In this document: positions 53,163-61,211 of the stretch, one piece after another
Numbering within the stretch: position 1 is the first letter of the stretch
How the letters are laid out: the number at the start of each line of letters is the position of its first letter
Origin: an uncultured Clostridium sp.
GTDB taxonomy: Bacteria > Bacillota > Clostridia > Clostridiales > Clostridiaceae
Length of the DNA stretch: 64,000 nucleotides
Direction of reading: 5' to 3'
Assembly (NCBI RefSeq): GCF_947072515.1
Contig: NZ_CAMTIG010000001.1
Span: 1-64,000 of the forward strand
Notes under the pieces: generated by a model
Databases searched by the model: none
Told to the model about the DNA's origin: nothing
The model's input: only the letters and a program-made list of their open reading frames with translations
Program-made: the position numbers and the translations under genes

Positions 53163-53999
53163 ATGTTAAAATCAGATTTTCATGTTCACACTAGTTCTTC
53201 CGATGGAATATTATCCCCAAGAGAGGTTGTAAAGAGAGCTCATTTAAATGGCGTATCTTATTTAGCTATAACTGATCACGACACCATTTCAGGTATTTCT
53301 GAAGCTCAAGATGAAGCAAAGAAATATTCATTAACTATTATTCCTGGAATTGAACTTTCAACGAATTTTGAAGGTGAAAGTATTCACGTACTAGGTTTCT
53401 TTAAAGATGATTCTTATAAATCAGAAGAATTTATTAATATTTTAAATAGTATAAAAAATCGTAGGGTTGAGAGAGCAAAAGAAATGGTAGAAAAACTTAA
53501 AGTTAATTGTAATATCCATATTTCTTTTGAAAATGTTTTAAAACATGGCAAAGAAATCATTGCAAGACCTCATATTGCAAAAGAAATTATCGCTGCTGGC
53601 TATGATTACTCTTTTGATTATATCTTTGACAATTTTATTGGTAAAGATCGTCCTGCATATGTTCCAACAAATAAACTTTCAACTGAGGAAGGAATAAAGA
53701 TTTTACATAACTTCCATGCTATCGCTATTTTAGCTCACCCAGTTTTAATTAAAAATTCTAATGTATCTGAATTTTTACCTTTTAATCTAGATGGAATTGA
53801 GGCTGTCTACTTCCAAAACACAAAAAAAGATGAAGATTATTTTATGGACTTTGCTAATAATCATAATCTTTTAATTACAGGTGGTTCTGATTGCCATGGT
53901 GATTTTATAAATGATGATAGACATGGTGATATTGGGGATATGCCTATTCCAACAGAATATTTAGAAAATTTTTTGAATGCATTAAGTATAACATTATAA
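53163..53999 (+). CDS. PHP domain phosphoesterase
   Basis: The protein has 278 residues from the ATG (MLKSDFHVHTSSSDG) that follows GAGGAG by six bases. PHP metal ligands are seen as DFHVHTSSSDG, AITDHDTISG, PGIELSTNFEGESIHVLGF (in part), ILAHP and GGSDCHGD. The family of this size includes YciV-type 3',5'-nucleotide bisphosphate phosphatase and 5'-3' RNA exonuclease. Single plus-strand gene. The exact substrate is not proven. Confidence 0.88.
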   Translation: MLKSDFHVHTSSSDGILSPREVVKRAHLNGVSYLAITDHDTISGISEAQDEAKKYSLTIIPGIELSTNFEGESIHVLGFFKDDSYKSEEFINILNSIKNRRVERAKEMVEKLKVNCNIHISFENVLKHGKEIIARPHIAKEIIAAGYDYSFDYIFDNFIGKDRPAYVPTNKLSTEEGIKILHNFHAIAILAHPVLIKNSNVSEFLPFNLDGIEAVYFQNTKKDEDYFMDFANNHNLLITGGSDCHGDFINDDRHGDIGDMPIPTEYLENFLNALSITL

Positions 54000-54001
54000 T
54001 C

Positions 54002-54040
54002 AAAATAAGAGAGCATACATTTCGTATGCTCTCTTATTTT
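54002..54040. terminator. Bidirectional terminator between PHP and holin-like genes
   Basis: A perfect 17-bp stem (AAAATAAGAGAGCATAC and complement) with loop ATTTC, T- or A-rich on both exits. Confidence 0.88.
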
Positions 54041-54047
54041 ATGGCTT

Positions 54048-54284
54048 TTATTTATTTTCTCCTGTATTTTCTATTTGGTCTTGTGTTTTATCATCTAAAT
54101 ATCCTTTATTTCCTGTTGTTGGATTATTTAAAATTCCGGCCATAACTAAAATTCCTAAGACTGCTGTTACAATTTCACTATAATTATCTGGTAATACTTT
54201 TAATCCAAACCCCTGCAATACCATTGGTACAAGTGCTGCTATAGATACCCATAACCCATAATTTTTAAAACGCGATAAATTCAT
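54048..54284 (-). CDS. Holin-like small membrane protein, solitary
   Basis: The 78-residue protein has two helices (about 9-28 and 38-52) with a short turn between them, then a charged tail with NNPTTGNKGYLDDKTQDQ. This is the plan of phage holins of the phi-LC3/phage_holin_1 kind, where NPTT is followed by SDS-like or LDDK segments. No endolysin or other phage gene lies beside it. It could be a phage remnant or a domesticated holin used for export, as with TcdE or UviB. ATG with GGAGG upstream. Confidence 0.65.
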   Translation of the reverse strand: MNLSRFKNYGLWVSIAALVPMVLQGFGLKVLPDNYSEIVTAVLGILVMAGILNNPTTGNKGYLDDKTQDQIENTGENK

Positions 54285-54399
54285 ATATCATTCCTCCTTT
54301 TAATATTATTATATGAATCCATATTTTAAACTGTGAATTCTTTATACCATCTAATGAATATATAAACTTTTGCCATTATTTTTTATAGATAAAAGAAAA

Positions 54400-54421
54400 A
54401 AAACTGGCATAAGCCAGTTTT
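54400..54421 (-). terminator. Intrinsic terminator after M18 aminopeptidase gene
   Basis: AAAACTGGC-TTAT-GCCAGTTTT on the minus strand, followed by TTTTCTTTT. Confidence 0.88.
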
Positions 54422-54430
54422 CATTATATT

Positions 54431-55810
54431 TTAAGCTTCTTTTAAGAAAGCTACATACCCTTTTTTAGTTTCAAATATATCAACTTTTGAAGCTATTTCC
54501 CAAGGTGCATGCATATTTTGAAGTGCAACACCACAATCAATAACTTCCATTCCATATTGAGCTAGGATATAAGCGATAGTTCCACCGCCTCCTTGATCAA
54601 CTTTTCCAAGTTCTGCTGTTTGGTATGAAACATCATGTTTTTCCATCATATCTCTAAGAGCTGCCATATATTCAGCATTTGCATCATTACATCCGCCTTT
54701 TCCTCTAGCTCCTGTATATTTATTAAATACTATTCCTTTTCCAAAGAAAGCACTATTTTTTCTTTCCATAACTGATGGATAATTAGGATCGAATGCAGCA
54801 CTAACATCTGATGAAAGCATTCTTGAGTTAGCTAAGCATCTTCTCATTTTTAATTCTGAGAAATCTTCTTTTCTATCCATAACTTCTGCTACCATGTTTT
54901 CAAAGAATTTTGAATGCATTCCTGTTGCTCCAATACTTCCAACTTCTTCTTTGTCCACTAATAAGCATACTGCTGTTCTATCTATTTTTTCTACTTCTAA
55001 TAATGCTAAAAGTGATGCATATGAACATACTCTATCATCATGACCATAAGCCATAACCATACTTCTGTCTAATCCATAATCTCTAGCTTTACCAGCTGGA
55101 ACTACTTCTAATTCAGCAGATAAAAAATCTTCTTCTTCAAAGTTATATTTTTCTTTTAATAATTTTAATACATTAGCTTTTACTGCATCTTTTTCTTCAT
55201 CTTTTAATGGAATACTTCCAACAAGAACATTTAAGTCTTCACCTTCAATAACAGTTGCTGCTTTTTTTCCAAGTTGATCTGCTGATAAATGTATTAAAAG
55301 ATCAGAAATTCCTACTACAGGATCAGTTTCATCTTCACCTATTACTACATTTATTTTACTACCATCTTTTTTAGCAACTACTCCATGAATAGCTAAAGGT
55401 AATGTTACCCATTGATACTTCTTTACTCCACCATAATAATGTGTTTCTAAAAGTGCTAATTCTGAATCTTCATATAAAGGATTTTGTTTTAAATCTAATC
55501 TAGGTGAATCTATGTGTGCACCTAATATTTTTAATCCTTTTTCTAGAGGCTCTTCTCCTATTACAAAAAGTGCTAAAGCTTTATCCATATTATTAGCATA
55601 AACCTTATCTCCAGCTTTTAAGCTTTCACCTTTTTCTATAACTTTTTGTAAATCAATAAAACCATGCTTTTCTGCTATTTTAATTGATTCTTCAACACAT
55701 TCTCTTTCTGTTTTACAGTTTGACATAAACTCTTTATATCCATCACAAAATGAGAATATTTCTTTTATTCCATTTTCATCATACTTATTCCAAGCATTTT
55801 TATTTTCCAT
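54431..55810 (-). CDS. M18 family aminopeptidase
   Basis: The 459-residue protein shows the M18 (aspartyl aminopeptidase-like) zinc sites: GAHIDSPRLDLK, DKEEVGSIGATGMHS and VAYGHDDRVCSYASLLAL-type segment read as AYGHDDRVCSYAS, with a final LGKVDQGGGGTIAYI and MHAPWEIASK. It is a dodecameric cytoplasmic aminopeptidase in known homologues. Single gene, 44 bp after hprK on the same strand. Confidence 0.93.
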   Translation of the reverse strand: MENKNAWNKYDENGIKEIFSFCDGYKEFMSNCKTERECVEESIKIAEKHGFIDLQKVIEKGESLKAGDKVYANNMDKALALFVIGEEPLEKGLKILGAHIDSPRLDLKQNPLYEDSELALLETHYYGGVKKYQWVTLPLAIHGVVAKKDGSKINVVIGEDETDPVVGISDLLIHLSADQLGKKAATVIEGEDLNVLVGSIPLKDEEKDAVKANVLKLLKEKYNFEEEDFLSAELEVVPAGKARDYGLDRSMVMAYGHDDRVCSYASLLALLEVEKIDRTAVCLLVDKEEVGSIGATGMHSKFFENMVAEVMDRKEDFSELKMRRCLANSRMLSSDVSAAFDPNYPSVMERKNSAFFGKGIVFNKYTGARGKGGCNDANAEYMAALRDMMEKHDVSYQTAELGKVDQGGGGTIAYILAQYGMEVIDCGVALQNMHAPWEIASKVDIFETKKGYVAFLKEA

Positions 55811-55854
55811 GAAATATGTCCTCCTTAAAATTTAATTTTATATAAATAAGCAGC

Positions 55855-56772
55855 CTAATCTACATTATCACTAATTTGATTCATTCTGCTCTCTATTATA
55901 TCTACCGGTGTTTCTTTAGACATTAACGAATATCTAAAGTTTACTGCTGCCGCTTCAACAATAACTGCAATGTTTCTTCCTGGTCTTATTGGTACAGTTA
56001 ATTTTTTAACTGGCACCCCTAAAATATCCATGAAATCATTGTTTGTTCCAAGTCTATCGTAATCTCCATCATCTTTCCAATGTTCAAAATGCATAATAAG
56101 TTTTATATCTTTTTCTTGAAGTATTGAACTTAATCCATATAATGAAGATACATCTATTATTCCTATACCTCTAACCTCTAACATTCCTATAGTTATCCTA
56201 GGTGAAAATCCTATAAGATCTCCATCTATTTCTTTTATATCTACAGCATCATCTGTTACTAACCTGTGCCCTCTTTTTATAAGCTCTAATGCAACTTCAC
56301 TTTTACCTATTCCACTTTCTCCAGTAATAAGTATACCTATTCCATATACATCTACTAATACTCCATGTAATCTTGTTTCTGGTGCTAACTTATCTGACAT
56401 ATAAACAGTAAGCTTACTTATAAATTTAGTAGTAACTAGACTAGTTCTTAATACCCATATCTTTTTTTCTCTTGCATATTTTAAAAATTCCTCATGTGGT
56501 TCTAGCCCTCTAGCAATTATTATACATTTTATATTAAATCTAAAATATTTTTTTATACGCTTATTTCTAAGCTCTACTTGCATATCGTCTAAAAAACTCC
56601 ACTCTGCTTTTCCTATTACTTGTATTCTCTCTGGAGTAAAATAATTATAAAATCCCGATAATTGAAGTCCTGGTCTATTTATATCACTTAACTCTATAAT
56701 TTCATCTTTTGCTCCTTCAACTATGGTCTCCAGTTCAAAATCTTTTATTAATTTCTTTACAGTTACTGCCAT
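55855..56772 (-). CDS. hprK: HPr kinase/phosphorylase
   Basis: The 305-residue protein has the conserved His in RLHGVLVDVYGIGILITGES (in part), Walker A GESGIGKS at about 151-158, and EVRGIGIIDVSSLYG, the HprK signature. It phosphorylates and dephosphorylates HPr on serine, coupling sugar state to CcpA catabolite control. Its presence shows that the PTS regulation of this cell is of the usual Firmicute type. It is 12 bp from the DUF896 gene and probably cotranscribed. Confidence 0.96.
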   Translation of the reverse strand: MAVTVKKLIKDFELETIVEGAKDEIIELSDINRPGLQLSGFYNYFTPERIQVIGKAEWSFLDDMQVELRNKRIKKYFRFNIKCIIIARGLEPHEEFLKYAREKKIWVLRTSLVTTKFISKLTVYMSDKLAPETRLHGVLVDVYGIGILITGESGIGKSEVALELIKRGHRLVTDDAVDIKEIDGDLIGFSPRITIGMLEVRGIGIIDVSSLYGLSSILQEKDIKLIMHFEHWKDDGDYDRLGTNNDFMDILGVPVKKLTVPIRPGRNIAVIVEAAAVNFRYSLMSKETPVDIIESRMNQISDNVD

Positions 56773-56784
56773 ATAAGTGTCCCC

Positions 56785-56994
56785 CTATTTTTTCTTATTA
56801 TATTCTATTCCACTTAATTGTGATTTTAAGTTTCCTTTCACTGCATCTATGTATCTTTGTCTTAATGCACCTTGTAATTCTTTTTCTTCATCAGATAATC
56901 CTGATTCTTTACTTTTCTTATATAACTCATTTATTTTAGCTGTAACTTCATCAATTGATAAAGTTTGTATATCTGATAATTTTATATTTTCCAT
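56785..56994 (-). CDS. DUF896 (YnzC-like) protein
   Basis: The 69-residue protein is mostly two helices, with INELYKKSKESGLSDEEKEL and QGALRQRYIDAVKGNLKSQL, the DUF896 pattern. In Bacillus ynzC lies in an SOS-controlled operon; here the gene precedes hprK and there is no lexA or yneA nearby. Function is unknown. Confidence 0.88.
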   Translation of the reverse strand: MENIKLSDIQTLSIDEVTAKINELYKKSKESGLSDEEKELQGALRQRYIDAVKGNLKSQLSGIEYNKKK

Positions 56995-57289
56995 TTATAT
57001 CTTCCTCACTTTTTCTTTATTAAATAATATTTTATCTTTATTTAATTATATACTCAACTTATCTTAGTTTCTATAATTTTATATTTTTTAAATCTTTGTT
57101 TACTTTTCGACACTTCTTTATCATTTATTACATATAATTCTTTTATTTATAGGTATATATCTTATTTTTTCTATTTTCCTGACACTTCTTGTAATAAAAG
57201 TAAGAATGATATTTCTTTCTTTTCTCCCAAATTTTGTTATAATATGACTATAAAGTTATCTATTCTTTATAAATTGGGGGTGTAAATTG
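56995..57289. other. AT-rich intergenic region between divergent genes
   Basis: No gene seen. The 10-mer GACACTTCTT occurs at 57109-57118 and 57181-57190. A -10-like TATAAT lies at 57238-57243 for the plus-strand small gene. Confidence 0.5.
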
Positions 57290-57499
57290 ATGACAACAAA
57301 AAAATTACGACGAAAAATAAGATTTAAAAAAAATTTATTAAACAAGCTACTTTTACTAATAAATCCAACTAATAAATTTGCTGTCTATCTTTCCGAAAGT
57401 TTAGATAAAGATGTTTCCCTTTATCAAAAAAGATTATACAAATTTTATAAGCGTAAACATATGTCAACTTTAAAGAAAGAAAAAATGCTTGTTGCATAA
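57290..57499 (+). CDS. Small basic protein of unknown function
   Basis: From the ATG at this position (the track starts one codon earlier at TTG), the protein has 69 residues and is very rich in Lys and Arg (TKKLRRKIRFKKNLLNKLL, KRLYKFYKRKHMSTL). A GGGGG binding site lies 12 bases before it. It has no transmembrane segment. A nucleic-acid-binding role is possible but not shown. It lies upstream of the 6S RNA, on the opposite strand. Confidence 0.55.
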   Translation: MTTKKLRRKIRFKKNLLNKLLLLINPTNKFAVYLSESLDKDVSLYQKRLYKFYKRKHMSTLKKEKMLVA

Positions 57500-57572
57500 T
57501 ATTAGATATAAAATTTACAAGGGGTTAATTATACTTTAATCCCTTTTTAATCTTTTTATTTCTCTGTATAAA

Positions 57573-57597
57573 TAAAAAAATACCTCCTAAGAGGTAT
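57573..57597 (-). terminator. Intrinsic terminator of the 6S RNA
   Basis: ATACCTC-TTAG-GAGGTAT on the minus strand, followed by seven T residues. Confidence 0.88.
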
Positions 57598-57599
57598 CT

Positions 57600-57813
57600 T
57601 AATTTCATAATAAATTCCCAAATATGCCGTTTGCCCATATATTCAAGACCTGCCTCTCGCAGGTGGGGTTCACTCAATTTAAACTCTGCTTTCTTCTGCA
57701 TAAACTATGAAGCTTTCGCTTCGAAGCCTAGCATATTTAAATTTGTTGCAAATCCCGAATATATCATGTAGGTTGAATATTATAAGCTTGGCGAACATCT
57801 CAGGAATGTTTAT
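57600..57813 (-). ncRNA. ssrS: 6S RNA
   Basis: The minus strand begins ATTCCTGAGATGTTCGCC, very close to the conserved 5' end of 6S RNA (E. coli CTGAGATGTTCGC). The 3' end GGCATATTTGGGAAT pairs back with it, and the centre holds GAAGC-GAAA-GCTTC and ACCTGC-GAGA-GGCAGGT hairpins flanking an open region, as in the promoter mimic that binds RNA polymerase with its main sigma factor. The promoter is perfect: TTGAAA (57842-57847), 16 bp, TATAAT (57820-57825), giving a start near 57813. It ends at a strong terminator. No protein is encoded. Confidence 0.85.
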
Positions 57814-57819
57814 GATTTT

Positions 57820-57847
57820 ATTATAGCACATTATTTTTATATTTCAA
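57820..57847 (-). promoter_or_regulatory. Promoter of the 6S RNA
   Basis: TTGAAA and TATAAT on the minus strand are separated by 16 bp. The predicted start at 57813 coincides with the conserved 5' end of the RNA. Confidence 0.8.
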
Positions 57848-57879
57848 CTATTTATTCAAATGTAAAAAATAGTATTTTC

Positions 57880-58275
57880 CTACAAGTAATCGTTTAACAA
57901 CGCTTCTAAGTCACCTTCATATTCATCTATACAAAATGCTACTCTAAACTTCATATAATCTAATGTGTTAGCATCTATTTCTACTTCATTTGCTTTTCCT
58001 GAAAGTTCAAATTCTTCACAAATATCTTCGACAATACTATCAACATTATCCTTTGCTATATCTAAAAGGTATGGTATATAGTAGTCTGTTCTCCACTCAT
58101 CGCTGCCTTCATCTAAATCACTTTCTTCATTTGCATAGGCTTTAGCACCCTCTACTTCCTCTTTATCAAAGTCATAAAAAAATTCTAAAACACATTTTTC
58201 TTTTTCTACCACTAATTCTGTTATTTCTGATACTCCATTTTCAATAAGCATTTCTGTTATATTTACTATATCCAT
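57880..58275 (-). CDS. Acidic protein of unknown function
   Basis: The 131-residue protein is very acidic (stretches such as DLDEGSDEWRTDYYIPYLL) and predicted largely helical, with no membrane segment. I recognise no family. It is 11 bp after the DUF1292 gene on the same strand, so the two are probably cotranscribed. A helix-rich acidic protein of this size could bind a basic partner. Function unknown. Confidence 0.55.
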   Translation of the reverse strand: MDIVNITEMLIENGVSEITELVVEKEKCVLEFFYDFDKEEVEGAKAYANEESDLDEGSDEWRTDYYIPYLLDIAKDNVDSIVEDICEEFELSGKANEVEIDANTLDYMKFRVAFCIDEYEGDLEALLNDYL

Positions 58276-58286
58276 CTTTATCCCTC

Positions 58287-58538
58287 CTAATATAAAAGCT
58301 TTTTATACTCTTTTTTTACTTCTAAGAATTCAGCATCATCTTCAACTAAATTCAACTCTTCATTTCCATCAATTTCATCAATTCTAAACATATACATTTC
58401 ATCATCTGTATTATCTTCTACTGAAGTTAATAATAAATAATCTTTATTTTTCTCTTCTAAAAATATTTTAGCAACAACTTCAAAATCAACTTTATTACCA
58501 TTTTCATCTCTAAAAGACATTATATCTTTAATCTCCAT
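58287..58538 (-). CDS. DUF1292 family protein
   Basis: The 83-residue protein matches DUF1292: [37 protein letters not shown] and [20 protein letters not shown]. In many Firmicutes a DUF1292 gene follows yrrK/ruvX and yrrL; those genes are absent here. Role unknown. Confidence 0.88.
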   Translation of the reverse strand: MEIKDIMSFRDENGNKVDFEVVAKIFLEEKNKDYLLLTSVEDNTDDEMYMFRIDEIDGNEELNLVEDDAEFLEVKKEYKKLLY

Positions 58539-58650
58539 AATTTATCCTCCTTTGCTTTGCTATACATAATTATAAAGTCTTCTCTTTTTAAATTCAATTT
58601 AAACTTTTATCTTTATAATTATAATTTATGTATTTTAATTTATTTTATTA

Positions 58651-58697
58651 TAGCTAAAAGATTTTTAATAATATTATTACTAAAAATCTTTTAGCTA
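58651..58697 (-). terminator. Long hairpin after helD
   Basis: A perfect 17-bp stem (TAGCTAAAAGATTTTTA and complement) lies 19 bp after the helD stop. The exit is A/T mixed, so it may be a weak terminator. Confidence 0.6.
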
Positions 58698-58715
58698 TTT
58701 CATTTTTTATATCTA

Positions 58716-60995
58716 TTAAATAAGTTCTGTTAAGCTTTCTCTTTCCACTACATATTCACTATGAAGAGCTCTTGTTAAAGCCACATATAATAGCCTTTGA
58801 CTTAATATATCATTTTTATAATTTTCCTTACTAGGATTATAAATAATACTACAGTCAAACTCTAATCCTTTAGTTAAATATGATGGAATAATAATAAAAT
58901 CTTCTCCTGTTTCCTTTTCTTTTCCTTTAATTCTTTGGAATTTATTTTCACTACTTTTCTTTAAAATCTTTTCTACCTTTTCTGCTTCTTTTCCATCCTT
59001 AGTTATTACTGCAACAACATTTTTCCCTGCTGCTTTTACTATCTCTATTATTTTATCTATTTCTTTACCAATTTCCTTATCTTCAGAACATTTAATAATC
59101 TCTGGTTTTTTCCCATGTCTTAAAACTGGTTTTGCATCTTTAAGTCCTAAATTTTGTGCTGCCAATGCTTTTTTAGCAAAATCTATTATTTCTACTGTAG
59201 AACGATAACTTTGGCTTAAACTTATATATGTTGCATTTCCCTTAAATAATCCATCAGTTATTACTTCCCAATTTTTTAATCCTTTATAATAATATATTCC
59301 TTGACCAATATCTCCAACCAAAGTTAACGAATTTCCTTTTGCTAATTCATTGACAAGGTATACTTGAAATGGACTATAATCTTGAGCCTCATCTACAACT
59401 ATATGCTTAAACTTTTCTTCTTCATCTATTCCTTCTAATAATACACGAATATATAAAAGTGCTGCTAAATCATCTTCATCTATCAATCCATCTTCTTTTC
59501 TCTTTATAAATTCACTTCTCATAAAGTTTTCTAAAACTTCTGGAATTTTATTATCTGTAGCTAACTTAAACATCTCTTCGTCAAGCATAAAGTTTTCTAG
59601 AACTTGACTTGAATCTATTCCTCTCCATGCTTTAAAATACTCATTTAAACATGACTTTGAGTTCTTTTTAATACTATTTTTTATTCTATCTCTCTCATCA
59701 TAGCTTTCTACTAAAAGTTTTCTTCGCTCTTCTGAATTCTCATTCTCGTCCTTTATTCTACGTATATTTACTTCCCATTTTCTATCAAAATTTAAAATTA
59801 AAATTTCTGTTTTTTCTTTTAACTTTAAACTTAAATATCTTTTTATTTCGTCTTTACGTTTGTTTATTGGATATGATTTTAAATCTTTTAAATATAACCT
59901 TAATATTTCTTTACTTGTAAATAATGTCTCACCTTCTATTTTTATATCATCTATATCAAAGGCTCTACTTTCAATTAATGTTATATACCTATCTATCATA
60001 GTTTTAAAAGCTAATGATCCTCTTATTTTCGCAGAATTTACTATAAGTTTTTTTTCATCTTCCTCTGCTTCTAGAAGTCTTTTTAATTTTTCATCTTTAT
60101 TATAAATTTTTCCTTTAAGCTTTGCTTTCTTTTTTACTAAATCTTCAAATGTATTTTGTGTTACTTCATGAGCTCCTAAATTAGGTAATATATCTGAAAT
60201 ATAATCTAAAAATAATTTATTTGGTGCTAAAACCAATATATCTTGTCCACTCATGCTTTCTTTATACCTATATATTAAATATGCTAATCTATGAAGTGCT
60301 ATTGTAGTCTTTCCTGACCCTGCTGATCCTTGCACTATAATAGGTAAGTTTCTTGGCCACCTTATAATATCATTTTGTTCCTTTTGAATAGTTGCAACAA
60401 CTTCTTTAAGTTTTTTCCCTCTACTTTCTTCTAAGTTTATTTTTAAAAACTCATCAACTAGTCCTTGCCCTTCTTCACCATTTATCATAAGTTCATTTAA
60501 GCCCTCATCAAAAACTCTCTCCAACTCGCATTCTTCATCAAATAAAAATTTTCTTTTTACTGAAAGCTCTCCATCAATTATTCCAGCTGGTGCTTTATAA
60601 CTTGCCTCTCCACCTGTTCCACTATAATAAAGATCTGCAACTGGTGCTCTCCAGTCAACAACTATTTCATCTCCATCTTCACTATCACTTATTCCATGCT
60701 TTCCAATATAAATTTTTTCTACGACTATAGATTTTCTCTCTCTAAAATCTACTCTTCCAAAGTAAGGGATACTATATGCCTCTTCATATTTAGCTATATC
60801 TTTTTTAGCTAGATTAAGAGCTTTTCCAGTAGCATCTTTTTCCATATTGTACTTACCCTTTAACTCTTTGCTTAAACTTATATATTTATTTGATACATCA
60901 TTCACATAATTTTCTTTTCTTTTTAGCTCATTATTTATAAGCTTTCTTTTTTCTTTTAGGATTTTTCTCTCTTCAATTAAAGATTTATTTTCCAT
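58716..60995 (-). CDS. helD: HelD-type RNA polymerase recycling ATPase
   Basis: The 759-residue protein has a coiled-coil N-terminus (about 1-70), the HelD-specific segment SIPYFGRVDFRE and DEIVVDWRAPVADLYYS, then superfamily 1 helicase motifs, Walker A GSAGSGKTT at about 223-231, VDEAQDYSPFQVYLV and SQSYRSTVEIIDFAK. HelD removes stalled RNA polymerase from DNA and frees it for reuse. Length is close to clostridial and Bacillus HelD (about 770). It is single, with gadB divergent upstream. Confidence 0.9.
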   Translation of the reverse strand: MENKSLIEERKILKEKRKLINNELKRKENYVNDVSNKYISLSKELKGKYNMEKDATGKALNLAKKDIAKYEEAYSIPYFGRVDFRERKSIVVEKIYIGKHGISDSEDGDEIVVDWRAPVADLYYSGTGGEASYKAPAGIIDGELSVKRKFLFDEECELERVFDEGLNELMINGEEGQGLVDEFLKINLEESRGKKLKEVVATIQKEQNDIIRWPRNLPIIVQGSAGSGKTTIALHRLAYLIYRYKESMSGQDILVLAPNKLFLDYISDILPNLGAHEVTQNTFEDLVKKKAKLKGKIYNKDEKLKRLLEAEEDEKKLIVNSAKIRGSLAFKTMIDRYITLIESRAFDIDDIKIEGETLFTSKEILRLYLKDLKSYPINKRKDEIKRYLSLKLKEKTEILILNFDRKWEVNIRRIKDENENSEERRKLLVESYDERDRIKNSIKKNSKSCLNEYFKAWRGIDSSQVLENFMLDEEMFKLATDNKIPEVLENFMRSEFIKRKEDGLIDEDDLAALLYIRVLLEGIDEEEKFKHIVVDEAQDYSPFQVYLVNELAKGNSLTLVGDIGQGIYYYKGLKNWEVITDGLFKGNATYISLSQSYRSTVEIIDFAKKALAAQNLGLKDAKPVLRHGKKPEIIKCSEDKEIGKEIDKIIEIVKAAGKNVVAVITKDGKEAEKVEKILKKSSENKFQRIKGKEKETGEDFIIIPSYLTKGLEFDCSIIYNPSKENYKNDILSQRLLYVALTRALHSEYVVERESLTELI

Positions 60996-61140
60996 TCCCT
61001 CACCTCTTTACAATCTTTTAAAATAATATCTTTAATAATAGCCTTTTATCCCTTAGTTTGCAATTAAGATAGGCAAAATTTCTTCTATTTTTTCTTATTA
61101 ATATTATGTTTCATTTTAGTTAAATATAATATTAATCTAT

Positions 61141-61170
61141 CTATCACGAAAAAATACATGCTATCATGAA
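61141..61170 (+). promoter_or_regulatory. Direct repeats upstream of gadB
   Basis: CTATCACGAA (61141-61150) and CTATCATGAA (61161-61170) differ at one base and are 20 bp apart, about two helical turns. They lie 42-71 bp before the gadB ATG, near a -10-like TATAAT at 61125-61130. An activator or repressor site is inferred. Confidence 0.4.
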
Positions 61171-61211
61171 TTTATAACACAATCTATTTTTTTATAAAGG
61201 AGGAAATTTTT

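Noticed and set aside
57109-57190. Repeated GACACTTCTT as an operator pair
   Set aside because: The copies are 72 bp apart with no symmetry and no nearby promoter relation; chance in AT-rich DNA is not excluded.
57600-57813. RNase P RNA or tmRNA
   Set aside because: Neither GAGGAAAGTCC-type RNase P elements nor a tRNA-like end is present, whereas the 6S 5' and 3' elements are.
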